64,000 nt of DNA from contig JASKOT010000013.1 in assembly GCA_032158125.1 (NCBI GenBank), positions 1-64,000 of the forward strand, read 5' to 3'. Under the pieces are notes generated by a model. That model was not told the DNA's origin, ran no database searches, and worked only from the letters and a program-made list of their open reading frames with translations. This document shows, piece by piece, positions 33,585 to 45,771 of the stretch. A program made the translations under genes and the position numbers. Numbering within the stretch: the stretch's first letter is position 1; the number at the start of each line of letters is the position of its first letter. The DNA comes from Papiliotrema nemorosa (Eukaryota; Basidiomycota; Tremellomycetes; Tremellales; Rhynchogastremaceae).

Positions 33585-35706
33585 TCATGGGCGATCCAAG
33601 ATGCCCTGACAAGCGCCCTCGACATCGCTGACCTCCTTCGGCGCATTGGCTGAGAGTATAAGCAGCCCATCTTTCGTCAGAGCCACCTCATCCTGCAAAT
33701 AAGCTACCTTGCGACTTTACCTCATCGCTCACCTCTATCCTGATACCCATTCCATGGAAGTGTTTTGGGAAGTCAGGCGAAGAAGGGATGTACAGCCCTG
33801 GTTCTATTGTGATCACATTACCGTTCTCCAGTCTGTCTATCAGCCTCGCACAGAGCATGAAACGTCGCCGTCGGACGTACTTTGCATTGCGTTCATAAGA
33901 TGCACAATCGTGCAAATCCGAACCCAAATGATGTGAGATGTAATGCGGATACTGTACGTCAGCGTCAATTCTGAACTCTCATAGCTGACTCACCAGTCCT
34001 TTGCGGTTCACGTCCCCTGCGGACAATCTGAACCCAATCTGCCGCAAATTCTCCTCTAATAATCGACAAGCTGTACAATCAGCTCCCGGATCCGTCACAT
34101 CGTCGTTGGAAGATGGGTAGAGGGATGAGATCTACCTATCTGCTGCAGTTCTTGCAGGTTGTTGCCTTCTATGCACTCTTTCAAAACACCCTTCTGCGCA
34201 GACAAGACGGCTTCGTAAAGGTCTCGCTGCGGATCGGTGAACCGCCCATTGGCAGGATAGGTCCGTGTTATATCGGACGCGTACATTCCTAGCTCGCATC
34301 CCGCATCGATGAGCACGAGCTTTAGACTCAGTCAGCCGATTTTTATTGCGACGACCTGATCCAACTCACATCGCCGTCCTCTATCAGACACTCGTTTCGC
34401 GTGTAATGTATGACCAACCCATTAGCACTGGTCCATCAGCTCTCGCTCTCGCGGCCGTGCAACCCACCCAGAAGCGACTACAGGCACATAAGCTGGCCTC
34501 TCGGACCCGCCCATCGCGGTATGATACTCGAACACGGCCTGTATCTGACCCTCACTCATCCCTGGTTTGGTTTCCCTCATAGCTTTTGCATGTGCTCCCG
34601 AGCTTAAATCCGCCGCTCGCTTCATGAGCCGTATCTCGTTCTCGCTCTTTATACTTCTCATCTTGTGCATCTCCTTGGACAGGGGTTTGGCCTTGTCGGA
34701 AGACAGCGCCGCAGCGAGGAGCAAGTGTGGTGGATCTGGCGCAAAGCCGGAGCTGGGGTCGTAGGATGGAGTAGATGATGAGGAGAAGAGTTTGAGCAAG
34801 GAAGAGCGTTTACGAGCGGAAGGGGGAGAGAACGGTTGTGAGGAAGGTGAAGGAGAAGGAGACGGTGGGAGAGAAGCGTAGATATCCCCTGAGCGTAGGT
34901 AAGAAGGGAGGTATTGCGGTAAAAGGGAGTTTGGGTAGGCCTAGATGGTTAGTAGAAATTTTTAATCATGATAAAAAGCAGGGTGGACCTACCTGATCAG
35001 CCCCAAAGATGCTAGTCGCGCCTTCGAGACCGCTCGTAGCTCCGTCCCACTGATCTTTCTTCGGATCGGAAGTAGGCACGAACAACGTGTATTTGTATCC
35101 TCTGGAAGTAGACGGTTTGGATTCTGTATAATCAGTAGGGCTAAAGGTGTCTACTGGCTGAATATACCAAGGACGAGTGTCGCATCTGGTTCATTGTATC
35201 CTGTCAAGTAGAAGAAGTCGGTAGCTGTTTGATCAGTCTACATCCAGGGTATGATAACGGGGAAGCCGTACATTGTCGAAACTTGTAGCTTCTCCATCAG
35301 CGTACTGTAGATGACATAGTATCAACTTACAATATATCTATACATCAGTTATTCGAAGATCCTCAGGGTGTGGTAGCGACATACGTTCAGACATGTACCT
35401 GACTGTTCCACCCATACAGACCACCACGCTACCTTCCGGTAATGACCTCATCAACTTTCTCCTACGAGCCTCATACTCTGACGCCGGGATGCCCATTGTA
35501 AGGTTCCCTTCTTTGATCATATGAGGATGAGTCGACGAGAGGGGTTGACCATATCGAGGTGGTTTCACCGAAGTCCTGTATGTCGAGCTTGAACTAAATG
35601 TTCGGACAGATGAACTAACGGGTCGGACCACGACTGATTTCGTGCCAGAGGTGTCCAAAGCCTGCAAAGCTTTGCGAGTGACACCACGGAGCCTGGCAGA
35701 GACCAT
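33585..35706 (-). CDS. ICP55: Mitochondrial intermediate-cleaving aminopeptidase, Icp55-type (M24B, X-Pro aminopeptidase family)
   Basis: Removes a residue from proteins after presequence cleavage, stabilising them in mitochondria. The start MVSARLRGVTRKALQAL is basic and amphipathic, a good mitochondrial presequence. The aminopeptidase-P N-terminal domain follows (IPASEYEARRRKLMRSLPEG, then GYNEPDATLV). The catalytic pita-bread domain carries the five metal ligands. Two Asp lie in LIDAGCELGMYASDITRTYP, a His in ISHHLGSDLHD, a Glu in ITIEPGLYIP, and a Glu in GMGIRIEDEV. Many short introns interrupt the gene, about nine. An unusual Ser/Pro-rich insert (about residues 215-245) precedes the catalytic domain. 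The C-terminus is VEGACQGILDRP. The end lies 127 bp from the dipeptidase stop, convergent. Confidence 0.88.
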
Positions 35707-35994
35707 TTTTGTGTCGCTTGTGGCCTCGTCCAAAGTCAAAGTCGAACACAGAGGTAAACCGTCATTTCATCTCGACTTTTCGGTTTCGGGATTTCGCGGT
35801 TCACGCTGCCGTTTCAGATTGTCAAAGGCGCTCCGGGCTCACGGACTGCGGCATGGATTGGCGCATACATAGCACAGGTGATACATGTCTCGCAAGACGA
35901 CAACGTAGACCAAAGCTGACGTTTCAGGACCAGGAAAAGACACTAATCATAGAACATCGCCAGTCTCGCAGCCACTCGGCAGAATCAAGACGCT

Positions 35995-38664
35995 TCATTC
36001 TCCATCTCTGTCCTTATGCTCCTCGATGATCGTAACACCAGAGGACCCTGTCGATGGAGTCTGCTGAGGCAATGTTCCAGTGGGAGTCGCCGCGGAAGCA
36101 AGTTGTGACTCTGCGCCTGTGCCCGACGTGGAGGAAGCAGAAGGCTGCTTGCCAAGGAACCAGCTCGGTACCCATCCTCTTTCACCCGTACTTGGACGAA
36201 TAGCATATGACCTGTAGGATTAGTCATCCTGTTTATGAAAGAAAATCGCTCTTCCATCCATGCAACTAACCAGTGACAATATCTCTTGTAGACCTTGAGC
36301 TCTTCTCCCTCGTGGATGGTAAACTGGTCGGAATCCTTTGCCTCCCATTTCATAAGCACAATGGCGTTGTTCGTGCTCGACGTGACGCCCGAGGGCAGCA
36401 ACGGCCCAAGACCAGGATACGCTGGATCACATAGACCGGCTGATAACACGCCTATCGGAGTGTGTAGCTCTATCAAGCATCCTGCATTCTTAGCAAGTTC
36501 TGGAGGAGCAATGATCTCCAAGACATACCAGCTGGAACCCATCCAGACTTGCTATGATCGACAACAATCTTACCAACCCCTGAAGGATCGCGCTGCACGA
36601 TATACCACCCTTTGGTCCTCGATAGAACCACATAACACGCTCCACTGCGGAATCAGTCAAATTCCTCAGCACAATCCAGTTGATGACTCACATCGCAACA
36701 TCAAACTCGTCTTGTCTATCTGCAACATATCTATACACCGCATCAGCCAAGAGTTTCATAATATCGAAATGAACTCACGGATAGATGGCCACAGCGTAGT
36801 AGACTGAGACTGGATTGCCGTCTTTATCAGGCAAAGTCCGATGCGTTGCGCTTCTTGGTGCAATGATAGCGCCTGTTTCGCCGTCTTTTATACCCGGACT
36901 GGGGAGTTCAGGGAATGCACTACCAGCTGGCGTAATGCCATCTTCTGGTCGTCTACCCGGTTTCAGTCCACTCATCTTTGTGGGCGACGTCGATGTGGCA
37001 TCGGCGGGTTTGAGTTCAGGTAGGATGACGTCCTTCGATGTCGCCGGTAGACCTAGCTTGACTGCTTGCTTGTGTTGTGCAATGGCAAGAGGAGATTTGA
37101 TGTCTCTCTGCAATGTCAGCTCGATCAAGCGTTTACGACACGAATTGACAGACCAAATGTCGAAGCATAAAGACCGGTTTCGATCCTTCTTCTTTCAGCC
37201 TCTGAAACAGTAACAAGGGTCGCTCATCATAAGACATGCACCGTTCTAGGTCATTAGCTCAGCCTAGTCAGGGGTGCAGAGACGCACCTGTTACGCCGAA
37301 ACAGAGAAACAGGGCATAGAACCGCCAATCGTCTTTGATGTGGTACTTCTTCAATGCAGCAGGCAAGACCTTCCAACAAGGATCGTCTAGCGTGACCTTG
37401 AAGCTCTTTGCCGCGTTGTTTGCCGCATCCCGGGCTTTGGACCTTTCGCCGCTGATGGTCCCGTTGGGCGGTGTAGGACTGACAGAGTTGGGCACTTTGG
37501 CGAGGGAAGTGGTCGACTCGATGGATCCTGGCGCCAAAGACCGGATAGATGAAGATAAGGATTGTGATGCCTGTGATGACGATGGTGAGGCGGTCGTCAC
37601 TATGCTGGATCCGGACATGAGTCGAGTCAACGGGGGCGGTTGTATGGTAGTAGGCTTTGCTGCGATCGACGTATTATTCTGCGGTGAGTCAAACGGGTAC
37701 GAGGTGGATGTCGTAGTTGGTGTGAAGCTGTCCTGGAATGTAGCGGAGTCGGAAGACAGCGGAGCAGTGTGATTTGTAGTGGTCGATGAAGCAAGGGAAG
37801 AAGGGAACAACTTTGATGCCCTGCTTGATGCCTTGCTTGGGCCCTAATCGCGTCAGCCCGCGATCGATGTACGAGAGCGCATGTATAGAGATGGTCATGT
37901 AGCAGGGGCGGTAACTCACAGCATCGACTTCCTCCCCATCACTTTGACGATGTCCAAAGTCTTTCCAAGGCATGTTGCGCTTTCCGTCCAGATCCAAGCC
38001 TTCCAACTGCTGCACTGCAACACGCATCCCCGACTCTTCCAGCGAAGACAGTAGGCGAGCGTGATTGCGCTCAAGATGCACCAATCGTTCCTCTTGACCG
38101 TCAGTCAAATCTTAACCAGGATACGCTGTGTCAAAAGATCTCACGCTGTTCCACGATCAGTGCCATTAAACGCTCGATATTACTGATTGATATCTTCTTC
38201 TCCTCTGCGTCGACATCTTTTGATCAGCCCTTCGCTAGATATATGCTAATGAGGTACCCTCAAAAGTGAGATATACACCCACCTGTAGGTCTCCAATCAT
38301 CTTCGCCCAACGCTATCCCTTGTTCCCGCTTCAACTCCCAGACCGATTTTAAGACGTTCAACCGATGTCCAATACTCCCCATCCCAAGGTCTTGTAACGC
38401 CTCATGATCCATCATTGCCAGTACATCACCTGTGATCCCCTGCTCTGCCGCGTCAGCCAAGCTCACTGCAAAGCGCAGGATCATCATGCCCTCGGTACAC
38501 GCCAGGGGGAGACGACCGGCAATGAATGACGATGTTGACATACCGAAAATCACATCTTCATACTGCGGCAGCCCAATATGAGACAAATAAGATTGCACAG
38601 CGGGCTCATCCCATTCCAGTAAACTCAGACTCGGCGACGCAGACGTAGGTGAAGTCACCGACAT
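35995..38664 (-). CDS. STE50: Ste50-type MAPK adaptor: SAM, RA and two SH3 domains
   Basis: Adaptor that links Cdc42/Ras-type GTPases and membrane sensors to the MAP3K Ste11 in mating, osmotic and filamentation signalling. The start MSVTSPTSASPSLSLLEWDE leads into a SAM domain (YLSHIGLPQYEDVIF, intron, EQGITGDVLAMMDHEALQDL, HRLNVLKSVWELKR). A Ser/Pro-rich region is followed by the RA domain (SFKVTLDDPCWKVLPAALKK, DDWRFYALFLCFG). Two SH3 domains follow near the C-terminus: one with VAIYPYVADRQDEFDVAIG, the other IVLMKWEAKDSDQFTIHEGE with SYAIRPSTGERGWVPSWFLG. Ascomycete Ste50 has only SAM and RA, so SH3 domains mark the basidiomycete form. The C-terminus is VTIIEEHKDRDGE. About seven introns. 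Confidence 0.88.
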
Positions 38665-39372
38665 GTCGAAAGCCGGTCGACCCCGTTCAAGTTACTGGTG
38701 AGGTGTTCGACGTTTTGGGTGAAGGACGGTGGCTGCAAACCTGTGAAGAGAAGTGTCACAGGGAGTCTGAACGAAGAAGACGATTGGTGAAAGGGATGGA
38801 TCCAGCGCTATGCCTTGAAGGGCGCCTGAGGAATTCTGGACGGAAATTCGAGCTTGCTGGATTATTCACAGTAAGAGTCCAAGATTGTCAAACGACACGA
38901 CACGGCGAAGCTGAGAGAGATCGATGATTCTGTTGACACTTGTATGGGAGTGGTCGTTATTGTTCTTGCCTGAGCTTGAGGGAAAAGGAATGTGTCGTGT
39001 GTGGGTGGAAGGAATGTGATGCGAGCTGCGCAATGGCAATTGACGCAAGATCCGATGCTGCTAGACAGACCAGAGAGGAGGTATATTCGCGCGGGTTTCG
39101 TTCGAGGGAAATATGTCAATGATCGAGATTGTCGGTATGTAGATGAAAGATGGGAGGGTGCGATGCTGAATAGGTGAATGATACTCCGGTGTACAAGCTG
39201 AAACACGACTGACCGCTCAAAGGGGGGCCGTTTGGGGTGGCGTATCGCTTGTCAATGCCCTTCTATCGGTTGGTCACGCTTGTCTCGTTCATGCAGGTAG
39301 ATTCGAGGTAGCCTGAAGATCACAGACCGTAGTCTAATTACATACAAGGTGTCAGACCCGACAAACTTTCGT
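38665..39372. other. Intergenic region upstream of STE50
   Basis: 708 bp between the STE50 start and the thioesterase stop. The frames seen here (up to 114 codons) lack motifs and mirror each other on both strands. It probably holds the STE50 promoter and leader and the thioesterase 3' UTR. Confidence 0.45.
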
Positions 39373-41227
39373 CTACTGCTTGATACTACCCTGATACAAC
39401 TGCCTCATCTCGTCACCTACCTCCAACCGCCTCTTCCCCTCTAGATAGTGCATCGCCTCGGAATATGAAGACGGTATGACTGTCCTGCCCAGTGGCTGAC
39501 TGTCCTCCGATGCCATGGTGAAGAAGAATGTATTGGTCTCCCTCCTCAGCTGCATCGTAAGCACCCGTGACTTGAATCGGCCATCTACACTTACGCCCGT
39601 TTCGACCTCTTCGACCTCTGCCCGGACCATAATGTGTACTTTGGCTTCGCCGTTTGAAGACTGATCGGGACGTATAGTGTGTACTATCTTGGAAGAGAGG
39701 CGTAGGACCGCGCCGATAGGGACTGGCAACCTGAATGTGATTTGATCGAGGGAGAGGAAACGCATAGGTTTTGAGGCGAAGATGGCAGCATTAGTGAAGC
39801 ACAGCTCGCTATTCATGAGCTCAAGGGTAGAAGCACCAGATCGAACTCACAAAGCCTGATGATCAGCATTGACACTTGTCAAGGACTGTCGAGACTCACC
39901 AATCTCATCAGAATACCTCCAAAGACCTTTCCATGCAGATTCCGATCTTGCGGGAACATGAGCTGGACCGTCTGAATCTGCGTGTCAACTATAGTGCAGC
40001 GTGGGTGCGCACCTCGGTATCTTTCATTTGCACTACATCCTCTCCATCTAGCTTACGTAGCCCGTGATCTGTGACTTGAAGCATGAGGTCATGTAGATGT
40101 TTGGCTTCCTCCGACGAGGGCTGGAGTTAAGTCGACTGACATCTACGTTCAACGCCGCCACATACCGGTACCTTGTCCAGAGCCATCATCTGGCTTTCCT
40201 TCTGCTTCTTCCTGTGTGCTGAGTATTCAGCATTGTCCGTGTATTTACGTATATCCACTGCTCACCCTCGCCAAAGTTCCACAGTGCTCTCTCCTCCTCT
40301 GTCTCAACCAACAATCCGGGTATCTTCCTCGCTTTCTGCGTCTTTGTATCCCTGCATACCATAGCGAACCGTCCGAGCATCAAGGTCTCCCATCCATCCT
40401 CGTCTTTGCTCCTATCGCACGTCCCTTCCATCTTCACAATGACCTCCATACTGGAATTTCCGGTCCATGAGACGAATCCTGAAAACCTCAAATCTCGAAC
40501 ATTATCTCGGGTGAGACGACCGAAAATGTCGAGACGGTCCGCGCTGGCTGTAGCGAGGTATAGACCTGCCTTTGCAGAAGCCTGGTGGAATGCTTGGGAC
40601 GGATTGGGATGCTGTTTGTCCATGTTGGGTAGACAGTGACGATAAGATACGGCTCCAGCTAGTGAGTCGAGATCTGACATCAGCTGAGGTCTGAAGGTAC
40701 AACACACGTTCTAGAATCTTGCCCATTCCTGAACGTTAGCAGATTTAAATCTCACGTCAGATTCAACTCATGGCGCCAGGAGGCACTTACGGATACCGCC
40801 TGTAGCGTTGATGTACCTTTCCAATAACGCCGGATCACTCTCCAAAGGCAAGTCGAAAGTGGTATAACTGTCACTCATATGTCGAGGTCTCAGCATATCC
40901 TCCATACTCAAAGATGGTCCCGCCGAGTCTGACTCGGGTCCCGTTGACGCCAGGTCGGGCGATTTGCTAGACAACCAAGGGGAAGGAAGCGTTCTCATCG
41001 CCAGAGGGGAGACTGTCTGAGTTGATGACTCTGCTCGTTAGCGTTGCGCATTCGTGTGGAACGTTTCACTAACTAGAGATGGAGGTGACCAGTCGATCTA
41101 GTGTACGGAGTGTCAAGACATGTTGAGTGGGCGAGGTGGGGCGTTGAGCAGCCTGGACGGTAGAGTTGAGTCGAACTTCAAATCGTCGCACAGCTCGCGC
41201 AGAGCGAGCAATATATCGCGAGAACAT
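39373..41227 (-). CDS. Mitochondrial acyl-CoA thioesterase, double HotDog (ACOT9-like)
   Basis: Hydrolyses acyl-CoA to free acid and CoA. The start MFSRYIARSARAVRRFEVRL is Arg-rich and fits a mitochondrial presequence. Exons join in frame through several short introns. Two HotDog domains are visible. The first reads GLYLATASADRLDIFGRLTR and SGFVSWTGNSSMEVIVKMEG. The second starts MFPQDRNLHGKVFGGILMRL, the typical HGxxFGG acyl-CoA hotdog motif, then FLSLDQITFRLPVPIGAVLR. The C-terminal tail has EAMHYLEGKRRLEVGDEMRQ. The tandem-hotdog layout and long N-terminus match ACOT9-like proteins. The precise acyl chain preference cannot be told from sequence. Confidence 0.87.
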
Positions 41228-41571
41228 TTCTGAGAGCTCGAAGTGTCCCCTATGATTGGGTATGTCGTCTCATGAGCTCTCCCGCGCGCAGGCTTATGAG
41301 TATCGTTCGAATCGGCAAGCGGAAGAGGTGGTCGGGCAATCTAATCTCTTTCGGCAATGTGCGGTCATTCGACTTTTCCGCAACAACAACATTGGCTCCC
41401 CTCGTTTCCGTCCTCCGACACCCACCGCCAGCGACGCTCAACGGTCAGACTGAGCTGATTGTCATGCATGCAGGTCTCGGATGAGCCCGAAGTCCAAGAC
41501 AGTAGGCGAAAAGACAACAAAAAAGTATACATGTTCGAGAATACCAGATTTCAGCTCGAACCGCTCTGCGC

Positions 41572-42864
41572 TCAAGCCTTTGCTTTCTTCTTGATACCCA
41601 AGAGCTTTTGCATCCCTTCTCTTTTCCTCTTGACCTGCTGTACTCCTGATACTCCATTTCCATTGCCATTTGTAGTCCCATTCGATCCCGTTACTCCGTC
41701 CAAGATCTTGCCCTTTGCAGCTAGCAAAGTAGCCACAGTGGGCTCGCCTGATGTACCCGTCCCTGGCGCCGGACGCCTTTTGATCGTTAAACCAGGCAAG
41801 CCACTATCCTCTCCATCACTGTCAGTACCATCCTCCTTGTCGGCATTCGTATCATCCTCGTCGACGGCTTTCGCCTTGCCCTTGCCTTTGTCTTCCCCTG
41901 CGGCATTCTTGACACGCGAGAAGTATTTCGCCAATTCCGCTTCGTCCTCCTCTTCCTCTGCTTTACGCTTTGCTTCTTGTTCCGCCGTCTCCCTCTCTGC
42001 GTGAAGTGCAGCTAGGAGCGCATCCGGATCCGCATTGGCATTCGACAACTCTAATCTCGCATTTCGTTGCCTGATAATCAGCGACTATTCTCAATTCGAT
42101 ATCCTCCTACTTACCTCAAATCCGACAACTCATCCATCATCTCCATCTCCCTCCTACTCTGCTCTTGAGCCCTCTCCAGATCTTCCATTGCATTCCTCTC
42201 TTTAGACTCTTCCTTCAGGTTGCCATCCGAATCATACTCATCATCCGCTTCTGCACCAGGTAAAGCTTTGGTCCTCTTGTCCGTGGTCTCTGCCCAATTC
42301 TCAAAATTCCTCGTGGCGCCTTGTTCACAGACGTAGTCTGCGTTCTTTGGATCCGTTTTGAAAGTGATCTCCGAGCTGCACTGAGGGCATTTCTTCTCGT
42401 CAGTGAGATCCTAGATCATAGTACGAGAGTGAACTTACAATGTAGAATCGAAAAGTCTTGATACCGTAATATTCTTCACCTTCCGCAGTCTCTTTTCGCG
42501 CGTTGAATTTCTTTCCCTTGTCTAGAGTGTCAGCGTGTCCACTGTTTCTGAGTTTGCAACGGCGGAAGAGACTCACAAACATATTCTCCACATCGGTTAC
42601 ATCTCATAGAGAACGGGGCCATTAATCGGACAGGTTGTTGAAGCTGCCTTCCCAACTTTCTCCTCTTGATCTTGGACGGATCAAAGTCCGGAGGGAAGCT
42701 ATACGTCAGGATAACGGTTCCTTCGTTTCATAACATGGGACTTACTATTTCTGTTGTTGCAAGGAGGATCATCACGAGACGCGAAGCAGAAAGACTCGGT
42801 CAGCGATACAGCCTACCTTTTCTGCAGCTAGAGGACTCACGTTGATGACTTTACGTTCGGACAT
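41572..42864 (-). CDS. YJU2: Splicing factor YJU2 (CWC16 family)
   Basis: Step-one splicing factor that joins the activated spliceosome and stabilises branch-site docking. The start [20 protein letters not shown] is the canonical N-terminus. A zinc-binding region follows, with [20 protein letters not shown] and [20 protein letters not shown]. Two CxxC pairs are present, separated by the conserved [19 protein letters not shown] coiled-coil middle ([20 protein letters not shown]) and a Lys-rich, disordered tail ending [10 protein letters not shown] complete it. Five short introns. Length of about 345 residues is usual. The start lies 256 bp from the divergent CIA30-domain gene. Confidence 0.94.
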
Positions 42865-43120
42865 GGTGAATCCAACCCTCTTGTACGGTCCTTTTCAGAG
42901 TCCTGTGGGATAGAGTTGAGGATAGTGTCGAGAGATCTTGCACGACACGCTCGACTTTGAATAATGCTATGATGGGTGGCAAGACCAGAGCTCGACACGG
43001 AGTTTCATCGAATCTCCGTTGTTTTCATCCCCGAGATGACCTCACCTAGGGAGCTCCTCTAAACGCCCTTTGACCTCTGTCAACCTCTTGCATCTCTCTC
43101 AACAAATCCACACAGCTCGG
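42865..43120. promoter_or_regulatory. Divergent promoter region (YJU2 / CIA30-domain protein)
   Basis: 256 bp between outward-facing starts. No TATA box or named site recognised. Confidence 0.45.
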
Positions 43121-43955
43121 ATGTCACCTTCTACCAGTCCGATCTTCCCACCGTGGGACTTTGACCACTGGCACGCGGTGAATGATCAAGTCCGAGGAGG
43201 CTCTTCGACCTCTTACCTCGAATCGGTCCACGTGCCTTCCGTCTCCTCCGAGAAGGGCGAGAAAGCAGCTAGGTTCCATGGTCATCTAGGTGAACACGCT
43301 TTTCGAATACTCCCTCGAAGTCTCTCACTGAGATCTAGACATCGACACGCTCGGAGGAGCAGGTTTCGCTTCTCAGCTATATCGATTCGGCCCTCGACCT
43401 CTCTCACTCCCTCGGACTTCTTTCCAGGGCTTATCCCTCACAGTGCAGCGCGACACTTCCAAAGCTATGTCCTCCAGCAACGACAGAGCTGAGACCTTCA
43501 CCTTGGTGCTGAAATCCACGTTACCCACTCGACCACCCTCCAAGCCCAAAAATCCACCTTCGCCAGAACCCGCTTCTGTATCCTACGAAGCCAACTTTAC
43601 CCCTTCCAAATCTCTCTCCGGAAAAGAGACGATCAACATTGGTTTTGACGACTTCAAGCCGTTCTATAGAGGAAGGGAAGTCAAAAGGGACGATCCGAAG
43701 TATCAGCCGTTGAAGTCGGAAGAGCTATACGAACTGTCATTAATGTGTCGAAGCGGATTCGCGACGCAAAAGGGAGACTACTCGGTTATCGTCTACTCAA
43801 TCGAGGGATGGAAGAAGGATAAGAAGGCGGAGAGAAGTGGTTTCATTGGCGTTTTGCTAACGATCTGGACTGGACTTATCGCTTGGGTCTCGTCATTCTT
43901 CTTCAATCAAGGAAGGATCGCACTGCACGATGAAGAGAAGGACCCCTTGGTTTGA
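43121..43955 (+). CDS. CIA30-domain protein (NADH:ubiquinone oxidoreductase intermediate-associated protein 30 fold) with C-terminal hydrophobic helix
   Basis: Two exons (43121-43289 and 43339-43955) give ~261 residues. The galactose-binding-like CIA30 domain is visible from WDFDHWHAVNDQVRGGSSTS through FHGHLDIDTLGGAGFASQLY and GLSLTVQRD to TINIGFDDFKPFYRGREVKR and LYELSLMCRSGFATQKGDYS. In mitochondria such proteins help assemble complex I; several fungal homologues are cytosolic or ER-linked. Here no presequence is seen, but a C-terminal hydrophobic segment (FIGVLLTIWTGLIAWVSSFF, about residues 223-242) is followed by a short charged tail. This suggests a tail anchor, which is unusual for the family. 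The role is therefore left open. Confidence 0.82.
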
Positions 43956-44041
43956 TTTGGTCAGTCGTCATGAGGCGATTGTCCAACATGCATTACTGGG
44001 TCGGTCACAGACTATCGGTACAAGTTATTCCCTTCTATACG
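43956..44041. other. Convergent 3' gap
   Basis: 86 bp between the CIA30-domain gene and the PI-PLC gene on the opposite strand; their transcripts probably overlap at the 3' ends. Confidence 0.4.
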
Positions 44042-45771
44042 CTACAAAAAGTTCATACTGACCAAGATCTCCGCTAGACCCCGGTCATCCCCACACTGCC
44101 TATAATAATCCATCGGCAAACAAGCTCTGACCTTCTTCCTTTGGCTGATTTGCAAAAGGAGCCAATACATCATTCTCTGATTGACGCCATATATCCCCAA
44201 ACGCCAATCTGGCCATCCGAAACCTTTGGCGATGGTCGTTGGGAGAGACAATGGAAAGTACGATCCGGAAGTGTACGAGAGGGAGAAGGGGGATCCTTCC
44301 ATTGGCTCCAATGTAGGCTGCAGGTGATTCACAATCTATGATCAACACCTTCGACCATATAAAAGAATGCTCACTTACCACTTGAAACTTCTCTGGAATC
44401 TCTAGAAACGTCTTGACGCGATACCAATCTTGCGTCCGGACCGTGGTACCTGAACAATCCCAAGAAAATCCTTCTGGTCGACTATCAGGCCAAGTTGACG
44501 GATGGATCCCTAACCCTTGTTCCCATGTCCCTTCGGTCGCTTCGAAACGTGTCATGAGGATCCCTTTCCCCCTTACCTCGCCCAGAGAGGGTATGCGATT
44601 CTCCAGAAACCAAAAATTTGAATGAGGGGCAAAAGCTTTATACACCATTTCAGCAAAGTCTGGATGAGTAGGCGGGGTCTCTTCTTTCAGACAGAGGATG
44701 AAGGTTTCCGTAGGGTGCGAAACGAGGAAGCGATGTAGGATGTCTAGTAGGATAGGGAGAGAGGATCGTTGTGGTCTCGGGCCGTGATACACTGATAAAT
44801 CAGTGCCATTCAAGAAATCCGCTGAGTCCAGTCTGGCTCACTGAGAAGCTCATCACCTACGACTCGAAGGCGAACATCGAGGTATCGGATCCCATCGAGC
44901 AGTTGAATTTCGATACTCGTAGCAGGCTGTTGGCACTGGGATACCGGGACTGAGTGTCAGCTAAGACTGCAATTGTTCCGTCCATCCCGTCCGTGCAGGT
45001 CATGATCTATCAGATAGCCCGGCAATGAGGGAAAGGGAGGGAGAGGAAGAGCAGGGAGAGGAAGAGCAGGGAGAAAGGGAGAGTCTGTGACAGGGAGTGA
45101 CAGAGAAGGATTGGAACCGAGTTTCACTCACATCCGTACAACGCACAAGACTCATGTGTCCCCGGCATACACAATTCCCCAAGAGGCGTATCATCCTCCA
45201 AACCACCCATCCAATCTGCGGTACCCGGTCGACTCGTAACGATCACGCTCCATCGATCCGTCTTCCCATTCTGTCCATGAGCTCCTCGCCGATCCCCTAT
45301 TCTGGCCCCAATGAAAGGGTGACTTACATAGACTTGAAATGCGTTGATCAGTATAGTCCCTTGCGTGTGTAGTGAAGAGGTGATGGCACACACGGTGCGG
45401 AGTCGTCTCCATCCTCTCTGCCTACATGTTCGAGATATTCGGATAGGTATGACCACCTGAACGATATTCCTTTGTTTCTCAGCTAGTAGAATGTCCCATG
45501 CAGCGCCGGGCGATTCGCCTTGCTGATGAGCCAACTCGGGATACATCGAGACCACCACGGAATCTCCACGTCGCCCTGTCAATGGCTGAATAATGGGTTC
45601 GAGACTGTATCTCCCCTTTCCGAGTGATTTCACTTCAACATGGACTTGCGATGCCGTCGAACTGCCCTCATCAGAGAGCGACCTGATTTCCGCGCCAAGG
45701 ATGATGCAGTGGGGAGAATACACCTCGATAGATCCCATGTCATTCCCAACTAGCCTCGTGAGGATTGTCAT
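44042..45771 (-). CDS. PI-PLC X-domain phosphodiesterase (bacterial-type, eukaryotic PLCXD-like)
   Basis: Phosphodiesterase of the PLC-like superfamily. An N-terminal beta-rich region (about residues 1-140) precedes the X domain. The catalytic part begins GGLEDDTPLGELCMPGTHES, where the His of GTHE is the first catalytic His. The strand SIEIQLLDGIRYLDVRLRVV follows, then the second catalytic His in YHGPRPQRSSLPILLDIL. It continues FILCLKEETPPTHPDF and GKGILMTRF. The C-terminus contains YWLLLQISQRKKVRACLPMD. There is no PH, EF-hand, C2 or Y domain, so it is not a canonical eukaryotic PLC. No signal peptide is seen. About five introns, one of them (near 44955-45125) carrying a 2 x 15-bp purine repeat. 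Confidence 0.85.
45039..45068 (+). repeat. Tandem repeat, 2 x 15 bp, in a PI-PLC intron
   Basis: The unit GGGAGAGGAAGAGCA occurs twice without mismatch (45039-45053, 45054-45068) and starts a third time. On the gene strand it is a pyrimidine tract of the kind found upstream of 3' splice sites. Confidence 0.85.

Noticed and set aside
37335..37772. A 145-codon plus-strand frame over STE50
   Set aside because: Antisense to the Ser/Thr-rich linker of STE50; composition explained by the opposite strand.
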